In this document: positions 29,134 through 34,275 of the stretch, piece after piece
How the letters are laid out: each line of letters starts with the position of its first letter
Position numbering within the stretch: the stretch's first letter is position 1
DNA from: an archaeon
GTDB taxonomy: Archaea; Thermoproteota; Nitrososphaeria; Conexivisphaerales; DTJL01
Direction: 5' to 3'
Assembly (NCBI GenBank): GCA_021811935.1
Contig: JAKAPW010000008.1
Coordinates: forward strand, 1 to 34,275
DNA length: 34,275 bases
The notes under the pieces: generated by a model
Databases searched by the model: none
Told to the model about the DNA's origin: nothing
Seen by the model: only the letters and a program-made list of their open reading frames with translations
Program-made: the position numbers and the translations under genes

Positions 29134-29877
29134 CTATATGCCGCCGTCCACCAATATCGTCTGGCCCGTGACGAACGAAGAGAGGTCGGAAGCCAGGAAG
29201 AGCACCGCGTTGGACACCTCCCTCCTGCTCCCCAGCCGCCCGAGGGGGGATTCTGACGCGAGCCTCCGTATCTGTTCCTTCGCGTACCAGCGTATCGAGC
29301 CCGCGTCTATGTTCCCAGGGGCGACGGCGTTCACCCTGACCCTGGGGGCGTACATGCGCGCCAGGCTCTTCGTGACGGCTATGAGGGCGGCCTTCGCGGC
29401 GGTGTACGGCAGACCTTCCGTGTGGCCCGTCACCCCCGCTGCGGAAGAGAAGTTGACTATGCTCCCTCCCCTCCCCCCGTTCATCAGCGCGGCTGCCTCC
29501 CTTGCGCAGTTGAACGACCCCACCACGTCCACCATGTAGACCGAGGTCCAGGCGCGGGGGTCCAGCTCTTCGGGCCTGCCGAACCATATCTCCCTGCTGG
29601 AATGGCCGGCGGCGTTGACCAGGATGTCGGGGCGGCGGGAACTCTCCTCCAGCGCGGCGAAGAACCTCTTCACCGCCGCCTCGTCGCCCACGTCGAGCTT
29701 CTCGGCCGTGATTCGGAGGCCCCTCCTCCCCTCCAGCTTCTCCGCTTCCTTCTTCCTGCTGTTGTAGGTGGCTATCACCTCCGCCCCCTCCTCCGCCAGC
29801 AGCAGCGCGACGTCTGACCCTATGTCGCCGCTCGCGCCCGTCACCACCGCCAGCTTCGAAGAAAGCAACTCTCCCAT
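29134..29877 (-). CDS. Short-chain dehydrogenase/reductase (FabG-like)
   Basis: A 247-residue SDR. VVTGASGDIGSDVALLLAEE is the NAD(P)-binding motif, LDVGDE and LVNAAGHS follow in order, VNFSSAAG has the catalytic Ser, YTAAKAALIAVTKSLA has the Tyr and Lys, and VAPGNIDAG and FVTGQTILVDGGI close the classical fold. An Asn-Ser-Arg after beta strand 2 (ATYNSRKK) favours NADP(H). The substrate is unknown. The ATG at 29877 lies 29 bases after a TATA (CTATAAAC). It appears monocistronic, with its 3' end about 30 bases from the queD promoter. Confidence 0.9.
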   Translation of the reverse strand: MGELLSSKLAVVTGASGDIGSDVALLLAEEGAEVIATYNSRKKEAEKLEGRRGLRITAEKLDVGDEAAVKRFFAALEESSRRPDILVNAAGHSSREIWFGRPEELDPRAWTSVYMVDVVGSFNCAREAAALMNGGRGGSIVNFSSAAGVTGHTEGLPYTAAKAALIAVTKSLARMYAPRVRVNAVAPGNIDAGSIRWYAKEQIRRLASESPLGRLGSRREVSNAVLFLASDLSSFVTGQTILVDGGI

Positions 29878-29904
29878 GCTTGGCGGATGGGCGGGTCCGT
29901 CCGT

Positions 29905-30555
29905 TTATAGAAATTGCGGACCGTTCGAAACTGCCGCAAAGCGGTGCTTCTGGCCCCTTATCTGGCGGAGGAAGTCGAAGACGCCGTCCGAGTGGACCAG
30001 CGGTATGCCTTCCGCAGATTCGGAGGGCGCCGGATGGAGGAGCAGCAGCGCCGGAAGGACTTCTCGCCCGGGCTGCGCATGCTGTTCCATCATCTGGACG
30101 CACCTTGAGCGCTGCTTGAGCGCCGCCTCCCTGAGCCTGGAGGGGGACGCGCAGTTCCAGTGCTTGCAGTCGAAGGCCACCGCGAAATCCCCCTGCCAGC
30201 CCACGACGTCTATCTGCCTTGTCGGACGGCGCAGCCTGACGTTGCTCCTGCACAGGTAACCGCATTCCTCCAGCGCGAAGCGCGCCAGTTCCTCGAAGTC
30301 CCTCCAGTCCAGCCGCCGGCAGACCTCGCTGAGCGAAGCCCCGCCGTTCACCAGGAGCCTGGCCAGCCCGACCTTCCCCCCTTGTCCCATGACGAAGTGG
30401 CCCTCCCCGGCCGAGACAAGGCCGCTGGCGCTCAGCTCCTCGACCAGCTCGCCGACCACGGTCCTCCCCATGCCCGTCCTCCTGCAGATTTCGTCAATGC
30501 CGTTCCTGCCGGCAGAGCATCCGCCGAGGAAGGACAGCAGGTCATGGGTGTTCAA
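29905..30555 (-). CDS. HTH plus PD-(D/E)xK nuclease-like protein
   Basis: A 216-residue protein from a TTG at 30555. Residues 1-50 form a winged helix (GIDEICRRTGMGRTVVGELV, then EELSASGLVS). The C-terminal half holds RQIDVVGWQGDFAVAFDCKHW, where Asp of QID and Asp-x-Lys of FDCK form a PD-(D/E)xK site, followed by a helical RLREAALKQRSRCVQMMEQH. This is the Mrr/Holliday-junction-resolvase type core. An archaeal DNA-cleaving or repair protein is likely, but the role is unknown. The ORF track runs on to 30804 through Cys-rich sequence with no recognised domain; a TATA (CTTAAAC, 30586-30592) supports the shorter start. Confidence 0.65.
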   Translation of the reverse strand: MNTHDLLSFLGGCSAGRNGIDEICRRTGMGRTVVGELVEELSASGLVSAGEGHFVMGQGGKVGLARLLVNGGASLSEVCRRLDWRDFEELARFALEECGYLCRSNVRLRRPTRQIDVVGWQGDFAVAFDCKHWNCASPSRLREAALKQRSRCVQMMEQHAQPGREVLPALLLLHPAPSESAEGIPLVHSDGVFDFLRQIRGQKHRFAAVSNGPQFL

Positions 30556-30842
30556 TGCCCAGGACCGGGCACAGGCGATGTCCGCGTTTAAGCATATGGG
30601 GCAAGGTGGGCGGCATCGGGTCCGTTTGCGGAAGACTCCGGCCGCCTGCAGGATATCACAGACGAGGTCGAAGAAGAGACCGAAGAGGAATGATGTGAGC
30701 GCATGGGTGATCGGCAAACCTGCGGGCGGTATGAAACCAAACAGACCACGGCGTATCAATTTCCATGAAACTATGGCTCGCACGCGACGGAGCGATATCG
30801 ACATGTCGGTTGCCGCGATGCAGCGAAAACCGGAAACATAGA
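30556..30842. other. Intergenic stretch without recognised gene
   Basis: The stretch between the nuclease-like gene and the MFS gene holds the TATA box of the former. The in-frame extension of the nuclease ORF contains a Cys-rich patch (RCRPPCPIC) that could be chance. Base composition turns AT-richer here. I see no RNA gene. Confidence 0.4.
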
Positions 30843-30850
30843 GTTATAAA
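30843..30850 (+). promoter_or_regulatory. TATA box of the first right-hand MFS gene
   Basis: GTTATAAA is centred about 29 bases before the ATG at 30876. Confidence 0.55.
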
Positions 30851-30875
30851 GCATGCACACGGACACGTACTCCCA

Positions 30876-32201
30876 ATGGAAAGTTCCGTTTCTGACGTAG
30901 TCGAAGAATCCAAATGGACGAGCACTCATACGTGGACCTTCATCTCATTCTCCTTCGGCATGCTGCTGGAGTCGTACATATACGGACTTGGGGCTTTCGC
31001 TCCCTACTGGTTCAACAACCTCCCGAAACTGCTCGGGACAGTCGCCCTTGTATGGTCTCCCCTCTTCCTGATATTGGGAATCGCCTTCGCAGGACCAGTT
31101 TCTGACAGGCTGGGCCGCAGGCAGACCTTCTTCCTCACTCTGTCGCTCTACGGGATAGGGGCTATCGGGATGCTCATCAGCAGCGCGTATCCACTCGTGT
31201 TGTTCTTTTTGGCCTTGCTGCTGTTCGCAGCAGGCGGCGAAATGAACACCATCATGGCAGCCAACCACGAGATAATGCCGCGAAAGTACAGGAGCAAGAC
31301 CATGTTCTGGGAGATCAACTTCATCAATGTAGGAGGCGTATTCCTGGCCGTCGTCGGGATAGCTGCGAGCGCGGAGTTCGGATCGCTTCTGTTCTCGCGT
31401 GAAATGATAGCTATCACATTCCTCCCTATATTGGTCGTCTTGGTTTACAGCAGGCTCAAGATGCCCGAGTCGGTAAGGTGGCTGGAGGCCAAAGGCAGGA
31501 AATCTGAAGCGACTTCGCTTGCGCATAGACTTCTCCCTACCGCGGCAGCTTCGAATCAGCCTTCCAGTGGCACCAGCGCGATCGAGAAAGCCGGTTCAAA
31601 GCACCCGTCCTTGGCGCTCAAGATTTTCGTCGTGACCGCGGTGGCGGGCGCGAACGCGGTCGGATATGGATTGATGACCTACTCGCTGGGGTACTTCTAC
31701 TACTACAGCCAAGTGGCCTACATAATCCTGACAGCTAACGTCGTGGGATTCGCCGTGGGCGCCGTGGTTGCCATAATGGCCGAGAAATGGAGCAGGAAGC
31801 TGCTCCTTACCTATTCCATGATAGGCACCTTCATCGTAACCTGGATCATCTATGCGGTGAACTTGGAAACCGCTCTCTTCACTTCCTCGATAACCGTCTT
31901 CTACGTCTTCCTCATAATCCTGAACGTATTCGTTGGGGTGGGATACCTGGCCGAGGATACGCTGAAGGGAGAGGTCTGGAAGACATCAAGCAGAGGGACC
32001 CTTACGGCGCTCACCCGGTTCATATCGATCGGGGCGGCCATACCGGCCTATTTCATCGGCGTCAGCCTTTCGGAGAACAACTACATCCTCTTCAACGCGC
32101 TGGTTTGGACCGTGGGCCTCATTGCAGTGTTCGTCTGGCAATTCAAGGGAATAGAGACAGGGAAGGGCATAAGCATCAAGGTCACCTCCGGCGAAGCTTG
32201 A
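30876..32201 (+). CDS. MFS transporter, sugar/organic-acid (SP or MHS) type
   Basis: A 441-residue membrane protein with about 12 helices. FAGPVSDRLGRRQTFFLTL is the motif A loop (GxLaDrxGRR) after helix 2; PRKYRSKTMFWE and MPESVRWLEAKGRK are the central-loop motifs of the sugar-porter family (PESPRWL). The second half has VVAIMAEKWSRKLLLTYSM, the repeated motif A. It is likely a proton symporter for a sugar or carboxylate. The ATG at 30876 fits a TATA box 29 bases upstream; the track start at 30765 lies upstream of that box. Codon use is less GC-rich than in the central genes. Confidence 0.85.
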   Translation: MESSVSDVVEESKWTSTHTWTFISFSFGMLLESYIYGLGAFAPYWFNNLPKLLGTVALVWSPLFLILGIAFAGPVSDRLGRRQTFFLTLSLYGIGAIGMLISSAYPLVLFFLALLLFAAGGEMNTIMAANHEIMPRKYRSKTMFWEINFINVGGVFLAVVGIAASAEFGSLLFSREMIAITFLPILVVLVYSRLKMPESVRWLEAKGRKSEATSLAHRLLPTAAASNQPSSGTSAIEKAGSKHPSLALKIFVVTAVAGANAVGYGLMTYSLGYFYYYSQVAYIILTANVVGFAVGAVVAIMAEKWSRKLLLTYSMIGTFIVTWIIYAVNLETALFTSSITVFYVFLIILNVFVGVGYLAEDTLKGEVWKTSSRGTLTALTRFISIGAAIPAYFIGVSLSENNYILFNALVWTVGLIAVFVWQFKGIETGKGISIKVTSGEA

Positions 32202-32207
32202 GCTCGC

Positions 32208-32222
32208 CGTTTTCTTTATTTC
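32208..32222 (+). terminator. T-rich tract after the MFS gene
   Basis: CGTTTTCTTTATTTC begins 8 bases after the stop codon. Archaeal RNA polymerase terminates at such T-rich stretches without needing a hairpin. The rest of 32223-32470 shows no supported gene. Confidence 0.35.
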
Positions 32223-32504
32223 ATAGACCCAGCGTGTGCTGTCCAAGCCAAGCCGACAGAGCGGTGCGCATGGTACAACCGGCTCAAGGAGAGCCTGAAG
32301 AAGCCGGGTTCAAAACCACGGGCGGTAAAGAGCAGTAGGTCGAGGGCTCCTCCGATTCGTGTTCGGCGTAGCGTCCCCTGCCGTTTTCGTGTTCATCGCC
32401 ACCGGGAGAGGCCATGGCATAGAACGCATGGGCGGGCATATGGTTGCGGAAAAGAAGTCGTCAGGTAATATGCCGGAATTCTTATGTCGCCTGCTCGATT
32501 CAAC

Positions 32505-33788
32505 ATGGCCGGCAGCAGGAAGCCAAATAACTCCGCGTCGAAAGACGTCTGTCGCATGCCTATCAGCTTGCCTTCGGTCAGCGGGATCAACACCGAAGCG
32601 AGGACGCTCATATTCGTCGGTGCGATCATGAACTTCGGCTTTGCGTTCTACTTCGTAGCGCTGCCGGTTTATCTCTCGGTCGCCGGGTTCAGCCCGACCG
32701 TCATCGGTCTGCTGCTGGCCGTGGAGGCGGTGATCGGTTTCTCGTTGGCGATTCCTCTGGCGATGCTCTCCGACATCCGCGGAAGGAAGGGTTTCTTCAT
32801 CCTCGGGATTCTCGCCGCTTCCGTGGCGGGCGCGATTCTCTACTTCACTCTGAACCTCATCCTGATAGTCCTGGCAGCCGCCTTCTCGGGCCTCGCGAAC
32901 GCTCTGATGAGCGCTCCTGCGCTGGCGCTTTTGGCGGAGAAGGCCACAGACGACAGGTCTAGGAACGACATCTTTACACTCTCTTCTGCCTTCGGAGGAG
33001 TTGCTACGGCTCTCGGGGCCCTGATTTCAGGCATCCTCCCCGCGCTCTTCGCGGCCCGCTTCGGCTTCGGCGTCGTAGGCTCGTTCCGCCCGCTCTTTGC
33101 GCTCAGCGCGACGCTGGGAATCGTCGGGCTGGTGGTCGTCCAGCTGAAGATACACGAAGCGAGGCGTTCGAAGACGGAGGGCAGCAACGGCGGAGCTGCC
33201 ACTGGCGGATTCATGAAGATACCACGCAAGTCGCTGCCTGTTGTGATGAGATTCTCCATGCTCGGTCTCATAGGTTTCGGGGCCGGCCTCATCATCCCCC
33301 TCTTTCCGCTATGGTTCCACCTTCGCTTTGGCCTTGACATATCGGTTATCGGCCCGCTTTTCAGCGCGATGTTGTTCGTGACGGCTCTGGCCTCCCTGCT
33401 GACGCCGTACCTGGCGAGAAGAAGGGGGAGCGTCCTGACCATAGCGCTGACCCAAATATGTTCGATTCCCTTTCTGATTTTGATTCCGTTCTCCGGGAAC
33501 TACGTCCTGGCCGGTGTCGCGATGGTGGCCCGAAACATGTTGATGAACGTTTCAGGCCCGATACAGCACTCCTATCAGATGGGGGTCATACATCCGGACG
33601 AAAGGGCAACGGCATCGAGCATAATCCAGACCTTCGACGCCGTCCCGAGGGCGTTTGCACCCGCGATCGGAGGATACATGTTCTCCCTTGGTCTCCTGGA
33701 CTTGCCCTTCTTCTTCACTGCGGCGCTTTACACGACTTCTATACTGCTCTTCTACTTTATTTTCAGGGGCGTGAGACCGCTCGATTGA
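32505..33788 (+). CDS. MFS transporter
   Basis: A 427-residue membrane protein with about 12 helices. ALPVYLSVAGFSPTVIGLLL begins helices 1-2 and PLAMLSDIRGRKGFFILGIL is motif A. FSGLANALMSAPALALLAEK and IQHSYQMGVIHPDERATASS are typical of DHA1-like drug or sugar efflux MFS. A linker of about 25 residues rich in Gly and Ser separates the two halves. The ATG at 32505 is used because a TATA-like ATTCTTAT lies just over 20 bases upstream; the track start at 32484 falls within the same promoter. Substrate unknown. Confidence 0.8.
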   Translation: MAGSRKPNNSASKDVCRMPISLPSVSGINTEARTLIFVGAIMNFGFAFYFVALPVYLSVAGFSPTVIGLLLAVEAVIGFSLAIPLAMLSDIRGRKGFFILGILAASVAGAILYFTLNLILIVLAAAFSGLANALMSAPALALLAEKATDDRSRNDIFTLSSAFGGVATALGALISGILPALFAARFGFGVVGSFRPLFALSATLGIVGLVVVQLKIHEARRSKTEGSNGGAATGGFMKIPRKSLPVVMRFSMLGLIGFGAGLIIPLFPLWFHLRFGLDISVIGPLFSAMLFVTALASLLTPYLARRRGSVLTIALTQICSIPFLILIPFSGNYVLAGVAMVARNMLMNVSGPIQHSYQMGVIHPDERATASSIIQTFDAVPRAFAPAIGGYMFSLGLLDLPFFFTAALYTTSILLFYFIFRGVRPLD

Positions 33789-34056
33789 GCACAGGCTCGA
33801 CCAGGAACCTCTTCGCAGGGGGGGCGCTCCGAATCTCCCGAAGGGGCCGGACCAGCGCTTCCGCGCTGACGCCCATCTCGACGACCTTTCCGAGGTACAT
33901 TATGCCCAGCCTGTCACCTACACGTTTTGCGAGCGCCAGGTCGTGCGGAAAGAAATGCCGGGCCTGTCGCACAGGTCCCACATGACGTTCAGGACTTCAG
34001 CTCTGATGGAGACATCGAGCATGGAAACAGGTTCGTCGAAGTCCGGCTGTACGCAA
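33763..34056 (-). pseudogene. Broken oligopeptide ABC transporter ATPase (OppD/DppF-like), 3' end
   Basis: Reading leftward from 34056, one frame gives PDFDEPVSMLDVSIRAEVLN then VMWDLCDRPGISF, which is the Walker B, D-loop and following helix of a peptide ABC ATPase. The next frame continues with PHDLALAKRVGDRLGIMYLG and KVVEMG, the switch His and C-terminal end, to a stop at 33763. The Walker A and signature motif are missing and the two parts are in different frames, so the gene is both 5'-truncated and frameshifted. It is convergent with the MFS gene and overlaps its last 26 bases. It lies next to a DppB-type permease gene, so it may be the remains of a transporter operon rearranged here. 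Confidence 0.7.
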
Positions 34057-34087
34057 CTTCATGCTCAGGGATAACGTTTCATATGGG

Positions 34088-34095
34088 AAAGTATA
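34088..34095 (+). promoter_or_regulatory. Probable TATA box of the permease gene
   Basis: AGTATAAG is centred about 46 bases before the GTG at 34138 and would give a leader of about 20 bases. Confidence 0.4.
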
Positions 34096-34137
34096 AGAGC
34101 GCGACAACGGGGGACGGGAAGCCGGTGGAAAGCCCCC

Positions 34138-34275
34138 GTGGGTGGCCTGCTGAATTATATCATACGGCGCATCCTGTTCATGGTGCCGGTGCTCTTCGGC
34201 GTAACGATGCTCGTTTATTTTGTCGGCAACGCGGCCGGCAACCCGATAAACCTGATCTATCTGAGCCTGCGTCAT
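34138..34275 (+). CDS. Peptide/nickel ABC transporter permease, DppB-like (partial)
   Basis: The first 46 codons of a permease that runs off the right edge. After the GTG at 34138 comes LLNYIIRRILFMVPVLFGVT then MLVYFVGNAAGNP, the basic start and first transmembrane helix of DppB/OppB-type permeases, followed by the short region that normally leads into the periplasmic segment. It would form the channel of a peptide or related solute importer with DppC and ATPase subunits. The start is the only in-frame candidate near the TATA. It is too short for the forward ORF track. Confidence 0.7.
   Translation, partial: MGGLLNYIIRRILFMVPVLFGVTMLVYFVGNAAGNPINLIYLSLRH

Noticed and set aside
32271-32340. 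Possible peptide WYNRLKESLKKPGSK on the plus strand
   Set aside because: It looks slightly protein-like but has no start, no clear family and short length; not supportable as a gene or remnant.
1-34275. CRISPR arrays, tRNA, rRNA and intact insertion sequences
   Set aside because: I saw no regularly spaced repeats, no cloverleaf-like segment with a T-arm motif, and no transposase or terminal repeat pair. A tRNA or covariance-model scan would settle the RNA genes.

Overview
The window is archaeal chromosomal DNA, mostly GC-rich, from a lineage I cannot name with certainty. It carries RadA, an archaeal-type diverged family-B DNA polymerase, the archaeosine precursor genes queD-queC-folE2/mptA, an AbrB-PhoU fusion, a fused EtfBA, and AbrB/PIN and VapBC modules. 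TATA boxes lie about 23-30 bases upstream of most start codons, so most mRNAs look leaderless. Arg AGG and Ile ATA are common despite the high GC. A TACK-type archaeon (Thermoproteota/Nitrososphaeria-like, possibly thermoacidophilic) fits best, but this is inference. All functions are read from motifs; no database search was run.

Layout. (1) 1-3435: an accessory zone of lower GC. It holds the N-terminus of a probable tyrosine recombinase cut by the window edge, three intact toxin-antitoxin modules (AbrB+PIN, VapBC, AbrB+PIN) and a decayed VapBC pair. (2) 3554-9770: HIT hydrolase; a PQQ-type beta-propeller without signal peptide; two small zinc-finger proteins; a UbiA prenyltransferase; a short NDH-2-like flavoprotein; a PqqC-like oxidase; and an HTH regulator. 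(3) 9946-13140 (minus): operon of free-standing lipoyl domain, dihydrolipoamide dehydrogenase, LipB and a CitE-like lyase. (4) 13141-15850: an eroded island with a truncated DUF1801 gene, an AAA ATPase on a palindromic promoter, a tiny ORF and a multiply frameshifted glyoxalase/VOC pseudogene. (5) 15850-22540: LipA, acyl-CoA thioesterase, small membrane protein, EtfBA, a small HExxH metalloprotein, AbrB-PhoU, and a drug-type MFS exporter. (6) 22522-26527 (minus): radA, a RecA-like protein with a destroyed Walker A, and a diverged PolB, joined by overlapping codons. (7) 26635-30555: SAM methyltransferase, queD-queC-folE2/mptA operon, SDR, and an HTH + PD-(D/E)xK protein. (8) 30556-34275: lower-GC zone with two MFS transporters, a broken oligopeptide ABC ATPase and the start of a DppB-type permease.

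How the parts connect. LipB and LipA would build lipoate on the stand-alone lipoyl domain, and Lpd would reoxidise it; the acyltransferase and E1 partners are not in the window. Etf, thioesterase and CitE-like lyase suggest acyl-CoA or organic-acid metabolism, while UbiA, the flavoprotein, PqqC and the beta-propeller suggest quinone-linked redox chemistry.

The most interesting system is the operon of an active recombinase, a pseudo-recombinase and a diverged polymerase. It resembles in logic, not sequence, the bacterial ImuA-ImuB-DnaE2 mutasome, and may be a DNA damage tolerance unit.
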